From Cololabis saira (Eukaryota > Chordata > Actinopteri > Beloniformes > Belonidae): a stretch of DNA of 64,000 nt. Positions 44,208-55,504 of this stretch are shown here, in pieces (positions within the stretch are counted from its first letter, which is position 1; the number at the start of each line of letters is the position of its first letter). Below the pieces are notes generated by a model. The model was not told the DNA's origin and made no database searches. It saw only the letters and a list, made by a program, of their open reading frames with translations. The stretch is from contig NC_084610.1 in assembly GCF_033807715.1 (NCBI RefSeq), positions 2,606,501 to 2,670,500 of the forward strand, in the 5' to 3' direction. A program made the position numbers and the translations under genes.

Positions 44208-46631
44208 CTAAACCCTAACACAATCTCCCGAACAAAAACAGAGATCAGTACACGCAAGTGCAGCTTTGACACATGTGCACCGTCCAGTGCACCCTTTGCG
44301 GCAGTTACACCTGATCAGCTCATGGCAAGATTTTGATGCTTCAGGGAGAGCTGTCCAGAATGGCTGCCACCCAGTGGATTCTTTTCTCCAACCCCAGTCA
44401 GATGGGTCTGGGATGTTTGGATCCAAGACCAGTGGCTGGTTCCATAGGTTGGCCTGAAAGCAAGTCCTCTTGATGTGCTCCTTGAGGGCTGCCTGGGTTG
44501 GAGGGATGTTCTCCAAAGTCCTGGACTTCTGGGAGAAAAGATATTTCCTGGCATCGTTTACCTCCATGCATGCACTGGTTCGGTCGTACATCAGCACCAC
44601 AAATCGTTCGATCAGTGACCTTGATCCTTCACTGACCTCACTTTGCATGGCCAGGAGTTCCTGCAGAGCATCAGTGACCTCTGGGAAAGAATTCCAAGTC
44701 TCCCAGGCTGTCTTCTTTCCTCAGCCAGCAAATGCAGACACAATGTCACACCCAGTGAAAGCATGAAAGACGGGGAGAGTCAGGCACTTGGCAGGAGTCA
44801 TTGTGGCAACAATTTGGTGAATAGGAATGTACCTGAAGCTCGGTCCAACACCAAAGGCAACCCACAGCTCATCAGGAGCTATTTTGCTGAAAGAAGACAC
44901 TGCCAATACAACCACGTCTGTATCAACTGTACGTATGGTCACCTTCTTACAACCCTTCTGCACAGCATCTGCCGCGTGCAGAAGTAGCCGAGTGTCAGCC
45001 TCCTCTTGCAGGCATGGGGCAAGGCAGGCCACACATGAGTTAGTAAGAGAGCAGAGCACTCCAGTTCCATCAGTTGCATACAGTTCCTTGCCCTGTGCAA
45101 CAGGCAGGCGAATGGCTTCTCGTGTCAGGAAAGAAAACAACTCTGTTTTGTTGTCATCGCATCGAAGGAAGTCCTTCCAGTTCTTGGGCATCGCATTAAG
45201 GCAGTGGTTCTCAACTCCGGTCCTCGGGACCCCCTGCCCTGCATGTCTTAGATGTTTCCCTGCTTCAGCACACCGTGATACAAGGAGCTGTGTCATCAAC
45301 AGAACTGTCCAGACTTTGATGACAAGCTGGTGACGACTGTTAATTAGAATCAGGTGTGTTGATGCAGGGAAACAACTAAAACATGCAGGGCAGGGGGTCC
45401 CGAGGACCGGAGTTGAGAACCACTGCATTAAGGGATGCCACTCTTCTCCTCATGCCCTCCCCCTTTTCTGCCTTGTTGAGGCTTTCAGACTGGCAGATAA
45501 GTATACATCCCAAACAAGGTCAACACGGGAGCTTACATCGAGTTGAGCAGAGATGTATGGTGCAAAAACAGTTTCACCATACTCTTGGAATGTTCTTGAT
45601 GTATTTGGATTCAGCATTTGAACCACAGCTGCACCATCTAAAATAACTGCATCAGCCACGGGGACACTCTTGTTTTCGGGCAGATTTGACTCCAGACATC
45701 GAAGCAGATCAGCTTTAACCCCAAGCCGAAGTTTTCCTCCACTTGACAGAGCTGGGGGTGCTGCCTGGTTTTCATGGGAAAAGAAATTGTTGATGTCGCC
45801 ATCTCTTGTTTGACACGAGATGTACATCCTTGAAAAAAGACCACAGTCACTCTTCAGTGCAGCAAGTTGTGCCTTCTCTTTTGACTTGACCTTGACAGGT
45901 GGCCTGCTGAACAGTGGCAACTTGTTCTTTGGAAGAGGATGTGTGATAGGTGTTGTACACTTATCCAGCCTTTCAGTCACAAACTTAGTGTACTGCTCCT
46001 CACCAAGGGTAGCAATTCCTCTTACAGTGTCAGCTATTTGGGTGTCAACAATGTCTCTTGTGTCAATGACTAGAAGATCCTGGCTGTGTTCTAGAAAGGG
46101 ATTCCCCATCTCTTCCAGCACTGTTACGAGTGCTTAGACCTCCTTCAGGAATGTTACTTGTACTGCAGGTTGCTGCTCATGGTGTCTCGAGTCACTAGGT
46201 TCACACTGTTGCTTTGTTGCCTTTTCTTCAAACTCGTTAGTGATCCTTGCGATCTCTGGCCCAGCTACCATCCAGCGTCTCAGTGCTCCTGGATTCCCAG
46301 TCAATCCAATTGCCCCTCCAGAACCTTTCACCATAGCATTATTCTGTTCATGGCACTGGTCGATAGCCATAGCAGAGAGTTTGTTGGTGGTTTTGTGTAC
46401 TACAAAATGTCCTGACATGAACTCTGCATGGACATCTGGGTGTCTGTCCTTAAGGGCCATCATGTCCCGGATGTGCACGGACAGCCACCTGCTGTAGTGC
46501 GTATGATCAAGGGCAAACATCCAGGGCCTGTGTAAGGGAATCCACGTACAGCTGGAAGTTGCCTTCTCGAATGGACCTGATGTACCGTAGGAGGAGGAGC
46601 TCCAATGACAAGGTCTTGTACCAGTAGTCAA
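44208..46631 (-). pseudogene. Transposon protein with Cys-rich C-terminus, broken
   Basis: Four frames form one protein of about 700 residues. N-terminal part (46631-46137): YSRWLSVHIRDMMAL, HKTTNKLSAMAIDQCHEQNN. Middle (46121-45453): NPFLEHSQDLLVIDT. Next (45428-44724): EEADTRLLLHAADA, VDTDVVVLAVS, FHAFTGCDIVSAFAG. C-terminal (44720-44208): VVLMYDRTSACMEVNDARK, ENIPPTQAALKEHIKR, WTALPEASKSCHELIRC, and a cysteine cluster CNCRKGCTGRCTCVKAALAC. The family is repeated in fish and cnidarian genomes as uncharacterised transposon-linked proteins. Damage: an in-frame TAA at 46134, a frameshift near 45450, a 224-bp hAT MITE at 45202-45425, and an in-frame TGA at 44721 (probably CGA before). It may be the transposase, with DTDVVVLA containing candidate acidic residues; this is not shown. 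Confidence 0.7.
45202..45425. mobile_element. hAT-type MITE (CAGTGGTTCTCAAC ends)
   Basis: The ends CAGTGGTTCTCAACTCCGG are perfectly inverted, and a perfect 8-bp duplication, cattaagg, stands at 45194-45201 and 45426-45433. It is inserted in the coding sequence of the transposon protein. A relative lies at 53693-53908. Confidence 0.9.
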
Positions 46632-47579
46632 AGTGGCTGTTAAGCTAATTGGCTAACCACTAAATAGCTAGCATGCAAGAGTTTGGCTTTAGGAGTCATT
46701 ACTTGTAGCTATCAAGATAGGTGATATCCTTTAAATTAGAAAGCTGAAATCTATGCTGTGTTCAATCATTCAACTGACTTAGCTCACAAATTACTACGTA
46801 ATTTTAAACATTCACAACATTACTGATAATGTTCAGTTTACCTGTTGGAGGTTTGTCAGAATATTCATGTCAGAATATTCCTGCCAGAAGTTGTCTCTGC
46901 TCCAGACTGTAACGTTAGTTGTTAGCCTCAGCTGCTCAGGTGTCATCCACCCTACTGACAACTCTAATGGAATTAGCTACTGATAGAGGGCCACCTGGAC
47001 CTGGAGGTAGTTCTAATGCTAGAAATAAAATCACTACACATCATCATAGTTAATAATAACAGATAGTAAAAAGTTATAGAACATTTTGGGGCACATGGAT
47101 ACAAATACATATTTATTGCGTTTTTTACATTTTTTTTTTTACCTTGACCTTAAATAAAATGCATTTTCTTGAATTCTATTGGTCTCAAAGGTATCACCAG
47201 CTGACTGGGCACCCAAAAATCAGTAGGAAATGACACCTTAAATGTTCTTCTACTGCGCTAGCCTTGGTTCCAAAGTTAAGCATTTTTCAATATTCTTGGC
47301 GGCCATTTTGGATTTGACCTCTCCCGGGCCTCAGGGGTCAGATCTGACTGTCCTCCACATCTGAAAATAAACCTCATGGTATCATCTAACAGTGGTAGAA
47401 GTTTCATGCTTTTTTCAAAAAGTGCACAATACTTCTTGTTTTGGGGGATATGCCGCTGTACTATATTTGTTGAAATGAAATTTAACGGTAGTCAAAGGAA
47501 GCCAACATACAATATGTAATCCTGGATCAATCTGGGATTTAGTCATACTTTTTTCTGAAATATGCTTTTCTGCGGCTGC

Positions 47580-49490
47580 AGAAGGAAGAAGCGTTCAGGA
47601 GTGGTGATAAGGACAGGCTCAAAAAGGCAAAGTACACGTTTAGCAAGGAGGTGAGAGTAGCTAAACCACTGTACTCTGAGAAACTACGCCAACAGTTCTC
47701 AGATAACAATGCCAGCTCAGTTTGAAAGGGACTGAGACAGATTACAAACTACAAACCCAGAGCCCCCCCCTCCATCAACGACCAACGCCTAGCCAACAAC
47801 CTGAACGAGTTCTACTGTCGCTTTGATAAACAAAGGGACAGTCCTGACACCATCCCCCGGGACTGCACTAACACTCACCAGTTCCATCCCCCCAACTGCA
47901 CCCCCCCTCCCCAGCAGGGGCTGGAGCTTCTCTACCACTTCACACCCCAGATGCCCATCCTCATCCCCCCACACCACAGCTACGCCCCTCTCTATGGATC
48001 TCGTATCTCTCCTGGAGAGATACGTTAACAAGATATTCAAAAGACTGAACCCCCGCAAAGCAGCAGGACCGGACTCTGTCTCCCCATCCACCCTGAAGCA
48101 CTGTGCCAATCAGCTGTCTCCGGTGTTCACGGACAACTTTAACACCTCCCTGGAGACATGCTATGTGCCAGCCTGCTTCAAAACCTCCACCATCATACCT
48201 GTCCCCAAAAAACCAAGGACCACAGGACTTAACGACTACAGACCCGTCACCCTGACCTCTGTGGTCATAAAGTCTTTTGAGCGCCTTGTGCTGCCACACC
48301 TCAAAAAATGCACCGACCCACTACTGGATCCCCTGCAGTTCGCCTACAGAGCCAACAGGTCTGTAGACGATGCTGTAAACATGGCCCTGCACTTCATCCT
48401 CCAGCACCTGGACTCCACAGGAACCTACACCAGGATCCTGTTCGTGGACTTCAGCTCTGCTTTTAACACCATCATCCCATCTCTGCTCCAGGACAAGCTC
48501 TCCCAGCTGAACGTGCCTGACTCCACCTGCAGGTGGATCACTGACTTCCTGTCTGACAGGAAGCAGTGGGTGAAGCTGGGGAAACATGTCTCTGACCCTC
48601 GGACCATCAGCACCGGATCCCCTCAAGGCTGCGTTCTCTCTCCTCTACTCTTCTCCCTGTACACCAACAGCTGCACCTCCAGTCATCAGTCTGTCAAGCT
48701 CCTGAAGTTTGCGGACGACACCACCCTCATTGGACTCAACTCTGATGGTGATGAGTCCGCCTACAGGTGGGAGGTGGACCAGCTGGTGACCTGGTGCCTA
48801 CAGGTGGGAGGTGGACCAGCTGGTGACCTGGTGCCTACAGGTGGGAGGTGGACCAGCTGGTGACCTGGTGCGGTCGGTACAACCTAGAGCTCAACGCTCT
48901 AAAGACAGTGGCGATGATAGTGGACTACAGGAGGAACGCAGCCCCACCTGCCCCCCTCATCCTGTGTGACTCCCCAGCAGACACTGTGGAGTCCTACCGC
49001 TTCCTGGGGACCACCATAACCCAGGACCTCAAGTGGGAGCTGAACATCACCTCCCTCACCAAAAAAGCACAGCAGAGGATGTACTCCTGCAGCAGCTGAA
49101 GAAGTTTAACCTGCCAAAGAAAATGATGGTGCAGTTCTACACGGCCATCCTCACCTCCTCCATCACCATCTGGTTGCTGCTGCCACTGTAAAGGACAGGA
49201 GCAGGCTGCAGCGTATCATCAGCTCTGCAGAGAAGGTGATTGGCTGCAACCTCCCATCTCTCCAGGACCTGCAGCATCCAGCACCCTGAAGCGTGCAGGA
49301 AAGATTGCAGCAGACCCCTCCCACCCCAGACACGAACTGCCCCAGACTCTTCCCTCTGGCAGGAGGCTGCAGTCCATCAGGACCAAAACCTCCCGCCACA
49401 AAAACATTTTTTCCCGACTGCAGCTGTCCTCATCAACAAGGCCCCGGTCCCCCCTCTCACCCGTCTACCACGGACTGCCCCCCCATCCCA
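47580..49490 (+). pseudogene. Rex1/Babar reverse transcriptase, frameshifted
   Basis: Motifs in order: KPRAPPSIN / LANNLNEFYCRFD (47750-47830), RKAAGPDSVSPSTLKHCA, CFKTSTIIPVPKKPRTTGLN, DYRPVTLTSVVIKSFERL, ILFVDFSSAFNTIIPSL, GSPQGCVLSPLLFSLYTN, and the catalytic FADDTTLIGL near 48712. Then NLELNALKTVAMIVDYRRN, SYRFLGTTITQDLKWEL. The largest open frame is 47823-48863. Damage: a TGA near 47723 where the family has tryptophan; a 37-bp segment present three times in tandem (48761-48871), which shifts the frame; and further indels after 49099. No endonuclease domain remains. Confidence 0.82.
48761..48871 (+). repeat. 37-bp tandem triplication in Rex1
   Basis: Three identical copies of a unit starting ctacaggtgggaggtggacc. 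It encodes part of the RT thumb region and is single-copy in the family as recalled. Confidence 0.9.
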
Positions 49491-49502
49491 CTCTACGTTA
49501 CA

Positions 49503-50768
49503 TTAAAGGGGACCTATTATGGCATTTAATGTATATTTTAAACAGGCCTTGAATGTCTTAAAAACAATCTAAAGCTTGTTTTTTCTACAAAAATCAGAAA
49601 TCCAGCCTGTGGGCCATGTCTCTAGTTTTACCGCTTCTAACCTCCTTTTCTGTGAGTGATTCTGAGGGGAGGGGAGGCGAAGCTATGATAATGAGGCTCT
49701 GCGCTGATTGGCTGATTGAATGACGTGTAGCAGGGGAGGGAACAAAGCCTCGCTCTGGGCAGAAGAGCCGGCTGCGTACACAAAGCGTGTCCCATGCGAG
49801 GAAGCTTCGGCGACAAAAATAAATTCCATTGCTTTATTTTTTTTGTATGATTTACGGTTCTGCGTTAAATCGACGCGTACCCTACGCCGTAGGCTCAGCG
49901 TTGGTGAAACGCGGAACCATAAATCAGCCTTTAGTTACCTGAAAAGGGAACGGGTCACCTCCTTATGTTACAAGACAAATGAATCATGTTAACTGTAAAG
50001 AAATCACAACACTGAATTTTCACAAATGGCAACTTTATTGCTAAAAAAATAAAAGAACATAAGTTGTATAAAAATAACATTTATGCACTATTGCTGGCTC
50101 AAGGAAGGACCGTGCGCCTTCTGAAGGTGTCGTTGAACAGCTTCAGGTGCTTGGAAGATCTGAAACCATTAACAGAAGAAAAATGTATTACTAATAGAGC
50201 TCCGGTGTTACCTAACACTCCGTTAGGAAACACTGGAGCCACCGGAGCTGCTCACCGGTCCGGTGAAAGGCCCCGGTGCTCCGGAGCTAAGCTAAATACT
50301 TAGCCCATGCAAAGATCATACTTGTAGACAAATATAAATAACATAAAAAAATAACGTCACTTACCACTGACTTGTGTGCAGTTGCCGGGTCCGTACTGTG
50401 GGAACTGATCCTTTTATGAGGGTAAGTGTCGATGCATAACCTAATTTTTACTGTCCCCCTCGCTGTTCAAACAGTCACCGCTTCTAAACAATGGCGGACG
50501 CTCCAGCCGGCGGAGTTGGTTGTGGGCGTGGTTTCAGCAGCGGAGGCCGACCTATGGATTCTGCTCCCGCTGTTACGTAAAGACGGGAGCAGATTCTGAA
50601 CGGCTCGTAGAAGTCACATGACACTGGAAGATTCAGCCGGGCGGGGTGAACAGACCCTGCAGAATTTCGTGTCTTTCCATCTTTTCTGTGTTGGCAGGGT
50701 GGGGGGGAGACCACTTTATATATGTTAAAACAAGAAAAAACTTGTTTTTCATAATAGGTCCCCTTTAA
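49503..50768. mobile_element. TTAA element (AGGGGACCTATTATG ends), intact copy
   Basis: TTAA at 49503-49506 and 50765-50768; ends AGGGGACCTATTATGG and CATAATAGGTCCCCT are inverted. Removing it restores a continuous Rex1 3' UTR. TTAA targeting suggests a piggyBac-like transposase; the element itself has no clear coding sequence. It contains a palindromic MITE at 49848-49932. A second copy is split across 22383-33770. Confidence 0.85.
49848..49932. mobile_element. Palindromic MITE nested in TTAA element
   Basis: gatttacggttctgcgtt is mirrored by aacgcggaaccataaatc; same family as 14424-14534. Confidence 0.6.
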
Positions 50769-52162
50769 CGTAAAGATTCCAATCCTGACCTTATGCGTTA
50801 CATTAACGCACATCCTAAGTCACTCTTGCACAGACTCATATCCGGCACTTTAAAAACATCATATTGTACATTTTTGCTTATACATTTTCTCTCTTATATA
50901 TTTGCTTTTATATTTTATATTTGTTTTGTATTGCACCAATCACCACAACAAATTCCTTGTGTGTGTTCAACAAACTTGGCAATAAACCTTTTTCTGATTC
51001 TGATTCTTTTACACTCATATAAATTAATTTTTAAAGGGAACCCTGGCTATTAAGACATGTAAGTCTTAAAAGATAAATGTTGGTATCAATTATAACAATT
51101 TGATATAAAAAACCTTTTTGATGTCTTCGTTTTTATAAAATTTGAAAATATACAAATATACTATATAACTCGTAGGTCGCCATTGTTGTTTACACTGCAA
51201 TGCACTCTGGGTAGTGACGTCAGTCGGTTGCACCTGCTGGCCCCCGTACACTGTTATGACTGTTCAACCAGATAATCCAGAGGATAAACATGTCATCATG
51301 TCAAGGAGGAGGACAACACTGAAAACATATCTCAAAACGAGCCAAATGAAGACCAAGAAAGACGGGATGAGGCGAGAGTGGGACAAAATCGATGGTGTCT
51401 GTGCAGCAACTGCGAGTCGATGCCAACAGAGAAGGAGAGCGTTTGTTGTCAAGAGCTCATGTTTTTGTCAGCAGCTGTTCACGGTAAGCTATTGTGTGAT
51501 AAAATGTATTCCAATATCAATAATTTTGGAGATTATTAGCATCCACCGCTGTCCTATGCTTTATAAATCATTAAGACAGTGGCGCTGCCAGGATTCAATT
51601 TCGTAGTAAGCACAGAAACAGTCTGTCCACTGCTCTATACGGCTATGTGATGGCCACAGCCACACAGGCCAGTTGAAGAGGGTAATATCCTACACACTAG
51701 GCCCTCATTACTTTAAGCACACAGGCTAATTTTATTTGCAGTCAGCCACACCCCAAACAATTCAATTAAACATTAAGGTTTAGTTTATTTGATATATAAT
51801 TTGTTTGTTTATAATCTTACACTGTTTAAATAGAGTGCATATGTTTCTTCATTGTAACGTTATAGTTCATTTTTGCTGTTTATATTAATCTTTATTTCCT
51901 TGTTTTGAGTTACCATGCTGGTGGAGGAGTTACCTTTCCTGGTGAAGCAAAAGGCGTGGCCAAGGGTGGAGGACTGCTAAATCCTGTGGCATGCCCATTA
52001 AGCCATACTATGTGCTGTTATGTTAGAGGGGGGGATTAGGGGTTTAGTTGGTTTCCTTTTGTATTAGTTGTACTTGTTGTCCATTTTGGTTTCCCCTTGT
52101 GTGTTATTTGGTTTGGCCAAGCCACTATATATGTTCCCTTCTGTGTCATTATAGGAAAAGTC

Positions 52163-53485
52163 TATGGATCAGCAGCAGCGTCCCTTTTAAAAAAGGTGGA
52201 TATAATTCAAGCGAAGGCACTACGGATATGCAGTGGGGCTTTTAGAACAACTCCAGTATGTGCACTACAAGTAGAACTGGAAGAAATGCCATTAGCATTA
52301 AGAAGAAAACAGTTGATGAGCAATTATTGGGCATCGTTACAGGGACATGGTGAGTCTCACCCTACAAAAAGAGTTTTAAAGGAGTGCTGGGAGTTTGGAA
52401 AATGTAAGAAAGATAACTTTGGTAGGGTGGGGAATGACATTGCTAAAGAGCTTGGTGTCGGGGAGATGAAGTTAAGTCCAACTGTGGTATATCCATTAAT
52501 GCCCCCATGGAGGATGATATGGCCATATGTAGACTGGCATTTGTTGGACTTAAAGGGAAAGAGACAAGAGGTTGATCTGGCAAATGCAGCAACTCAGTAT
52601 TTAAAAACAGAGTACAGTGATTTTATTGAAATATATACGGATGGAGCTAAACAACCGGAGACTGGAGTGACTGGTTTTGGAGTAGTTGTTCCTTCAAAGA
52701 GTATAGAAATGAATAGAAGAACTTCAGACCATTTAGCAGTCTACACAGTAGAGATGCTGGGTGTGCTTATTGCTTTAAAATGGGTGGAAAAGATTCAAGT
52801 TAAAAAAATTGTGATTTGTACAGACTCAACTGCAGTTTTAGCTAGTATGAGATCGTCTCATTCAAAGAGTCGTCAAGGTCTGCTGTATGAGGTCCTTCAG
52901 TCAGCCACAAGATCAGTTTTAAAGGGAAGTGACATTAAGTTTTTATGGGTCCCTGCTCATGTTGGAGTTAAGGGAAATGAGATGGCAGACAAGATGGCCA
53001 AGAAGGCAATACAGAAAACGGTGGTAGAAATGAATGTGAATATTAGCAAGTCTGAAGTTAAAAGTGTGATCTGGGAAAGAGTGAATTTAATTTGGCAAGA
53101 AAAATGGAGCAACGAGGTCAAAGGAAGGCATCTATATAGTATTCAAGAGAGCACTAGAATTAAAAGGGTGGGTAGTGGGAAAAGAAGAGAAGAAATTGTA
53201 TTGACAAGGCTAAGATTAGGGCATAGTGCCCTAAACAAAAACTTGAAGATTATAGGGAAACATCAGAATGGTTTATGTGAAGATTGTCAAGAAGATGAGA
53301 CGATAGAGCATGTTTTACTGAGTTGTAGGAAATATGAGATGGAAAGGGAGACTATGAACAATAAATTGAGAGAATTGGGAGAACAGGAATTTAATATTAA
53401 AAGTCTGTTAGGAATGCAGAATAGAAAACATGTGAAAGCATTAATTGAGTTTTTAAGAGACACAGAATTATTTGAAAGAATATAG
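52163..53485 (+). CDS. LINE RT C-terminus fused to RNase H (I/Nimb type)
   Basis: The continuous frame extends from LTR sequence into the LINE at 52163 (YGSAAASLLKKVDIIQAKAL) and stops at 53485; the apparent start at 52097 is LTR sequence and not native. The first 110 residues are the end of a reverse transcriptase (ICSGAFRTTPVCALQVELEEMPL). An RNase H domain follows: IYTDGAKQPE (first acidic residue), VEMLGVLIAL (Glu), ICTDSTAVLASMRSS (Asp), WVPAHVGVKGNEMADKMAK (His and last Asp), so all expected catalytic positions are present. The C-terminal CEDCQEDETIEHVLLSC is the usual zinc-knuckle-like tail. RNase H inside a LINE marks the I superfamily. RNase H removes the RNA strand during insertion. 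The polymerase catalytic core is missing, so the element is dead although the frame is intact. Confidence 0.82.
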   Translation, partial: YGSAAASLLKKVDIIQAKALRICSGAFRTTPVCALQVELEEMPLALRRKQLMSNYWASLQGHGESHPTKRVLKECWEFGKCKKDNFGRVGNDIAKELGVGEMKLSPTVVYPLMPPWRMIWPYVDWHLLDLKGKRQEVDLANAATQYLKTEYSDFIEIYTDGAKQPETGVTGFGVVVPSKSIEMNRRTSDHLAVYTVEMLGVLIALKWVEKIQVKKIVICTDSTAVLASMRSSHSKSRQGLLYEVLQSATRSVLKGSDIKFLWVPAHVGVKGNEMADKMAKKAIQKTVVEMNVNISKSEVKSVIWERVNLIWQEKWSNEVKGRHLYSIQESTRIKRVGSGKRREEIVLTRLRLGHSALNKNLKIIGKHQNGLCEDCQEDETIEHVLLSCRKYEMERETMNNKLRELGEQEFNIKSLLGMQNRKHVKALIEFLRDTELFERI

Positions 53486-53692
53486 TAAAACAAAGAATGA
53501 GTGTGTGGCCGTTTTCGAATTCAGACACTACCGCACTATATGCTACATACTGCAAAGTATGCACTGAATACTGCCTACTGAATGAAAGATTCAGTACGCT
53601 GCTCCAGCAGACCGTTCACACAGCAGTGTGCTACAGTGTATCCCAGAATGCATCTCGCACCAAAACGTCAGCGAAAGATGAGATTTAAAAGC

Positions 53693-53908
53693 AGACTAGA
53701 GTGTTTCTCAATCCTGGTCCTCGTGTTCCCTGTCCTGCATGTTTTAGATGTTTCCCTGCACCAACACACCTGATTCTAATTAAAGGTCCTAATTAGCTGT
53801 CACCAAGGTCTGCACAACTCTGTTGATGACACACGTACTTTTATCACGGTGCGCTGAAGCAGGGAAACATCTAAAACATGCAGGAGGACCAGGATTGAGA
53901 AACACTGG
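53693..53908. mobile_element. hAT-type MITE (AGTGTTTCTCAATCCTGG ends)
   Basis: Inverted ends AGTGTTTCTCAATCCTGG at the left and gaaacact at the right, with gactaga present on both sides as a probable duplication (7 of 8 bases). It is related to the MITE at 45202-45425. Confidence 0.75.
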
Positions 53909-54289
53909 ACTAGAAGCTGTTGTAATTCCAGCTGTAGCGCTGTTAATATGCCACTTTATTACGTTTTAACATCTTTTAACATTCAGGCGTAAAAGTAAGG
54001 CGTAGAAATTTGATCCGATGTTTCGGGGATCAAAAGAGCCGCCGGTCCGGCCGCATCAGCAGCTCACGGCCGGAGAACTGACGCGATCGCCGGGTCAACC
54101 CACGGCCTCGTCCCGGGGAGAAACCTGCAGCCCTGTGGAGAATTGTCGCCGGCTGAAATAAATCATTTAGCAAATAAATGTTGGTTTAATAGATGAAATC
54201 TAACAGTTGTAGCTGTCACGTTAGTTTGTCTGAATATAAAGTGAAGCGTCGTGTTGTTACTAGTTGGATACCACAGACAGAACAGAGCT

Positions 54290-54413
54290 GTATATCTTAT
54301 AGCTCAATGGGTTGATTAGCGACTTTCGGACAGCGAACGGGGGTTCGATTCCAGTCGGGCTATATTTTGCAAATTTCCCCGATGTGGGACTAATAAAGGA
54401 TTATCTTATCTTA
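54290..54413 (+). repeat. tRNA-derived SINE
   Basis: tagctcaatggg (A box) and ggttcgattcc (B box) have tRNA spacing, followed by gggactaataaaggattatc and a repeated atctt tail. The tail, and the lack of a proper acceptor stem, make this a SINE and not a tRNA gene. Confidence 0.65.
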
Positions 54414-55504
54414 AAATGTTGAAATAGCAGTAAAACCAAATTCATTGATGAAATGACATAAGGGATGGAAATGGATTTTAATAAATGTATTGAAATGAAC
54501 ATATCAGTCTATTGAAGTTAATTTTATTTTATTTATCTTCTCCTCTCTGTCGAGTAGCTCTCTCTCCATCTTCTCCTCCTTGTCCAAACCCTCTCTCTGC
54601 ATCTATTTATTTCAGCTCCCGGACAAATTCTCTGTCAAAACACAGCAATGAAAGTTATTTCATGAAAATACAACGAACTACCGATATATAACGTTGTCAT
54701 AACACTTAGTTCACTTTTATTTACGTAGCAAGCATGCTAAGATAACTAACAAAAACCTAACATACTATTAAAAACCCACAATTTTTAATCGTTGTCCTTA
54801 CACTAAATTGAATTAAAAAGGTTATATATTAAAGTTACTTACATTTATATTCCTCCTTCTCCCTCTCCATGGTGTAACTAGTCCTTTCTGCCTTCACATC
54901 ACATCACTGTCCGATTGCAGCTGTTTTCTCAATAAAGCTTTGAGAAAAAAAAGAAAAAAGCGCTGCCCGGCCGAGGCCGCATTGCATTCTGGGATATTGT
55001 AAGCGAGGTAGGCTGTTTGAAGCATGCTGCGGATTTTTTTCCAGATCAGTACAACATCCGGGTATTTTTCGCACACTGCAGATTTCCTTCTGTTCACATA
55101 CAGCATACTACTTACTACACTTTGGCCAAATCAGTGTATACTTGTAGTACAGTATGCGAATTCGAAAACGGCCTATGAATCAGTTTCGGTAGTCTGGACC
55201 ATGGAAATGATCCAGAAGAGGGCGGTAATGCACCGGAAAAAACTGGATGCCAACCGCCAATAAACCTCAAGAAGAAGAAGAAGATTATAGGAAAAGTCAG
55301 TTTTTGTTTAGTTGGTGTCTTGTTATGTTGCCAATAGTTTCAGTGTAGTTCTGGTTTGTTGACCTCTTTTATAAACCTGGATAATGAGTTTTGGTTTATA
55401 TATACATTTTTGTAGTAAATAAAACCCTTTTTTTAAAACAACTCCTGTTCTCCTCCTTGCTGACTGCTTGGTCCCTAACAATTGGTGGCAGTGGTGGGAT
55501 CATT

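Larger units (their letters stand above)
43744..47463 (-). mobile_element. 3.7-kb DNA transposon with TAGTACAGCGG ends
   Basis: TAGTACAGCGG begins at 43744 and its reverse complement ends at 47463. The inverted homology runs over 200 bp (gcactttttgaaaaaagcat and ttcaaaatggccgcc blocks on both sides), with small indels. Flanking tat on each side may be the target duplication. It carries one broken protein gene on the minus strand. The superfamily was not identified. Confidence 0.75.
47575..51008 (+). mobile_element. Rex1/Babar LINE with interrupted 3' UTR
   Basis: The element runs from a truncated 5' side (about 47575) through its polymerase to the characteristic 3' end: gcaccaatcaccac, then attccttgtgtgtgt, then repeated tgattc motifs to 51008. 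A TTAA element (49503-50768) sits in the 3' UTR. Rex1/Babar ends in short tandem tgattc-type repeats, as here. Confidence 0.8.
53503..55177. mobile_element. Inverted-repeat element (GGCCGTTTTCGAATTC ends)
   Basis: The left GGCCGTTTTCGAATTC near 53506 and the right gaattcgaaaacggcc ending near 55173 are exact inverted copies, and further inward similarity (agtatgc, catactac types) continues. It lies in the LINE 3' UTR. The target duplication is unclear. It contains a hAT MITE and a tRNA-derived SINE. Confidence 0.75.
52163..55283 (+). mobile_element. I/Nimb-type LINE inserted in Gypsy left LTR
   Basis: A perfect 15-bp duplication, attataggaaaagtc, at 52148-52162 and 55284-55298 frames the element, which ends with a (gaa)n tail (about 55270-55283). 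The 5' part is truncated inside the reverse transcriptase. The 3' UTR carries a nested inverted-repeat element (53503-55177). Confidence 0.85.

Noticed and set aside
54297..54363. tRNA gene
   Set aside because: A and B boxes are present but the stems do not close and an atctt tail follows, so it is a SINE.
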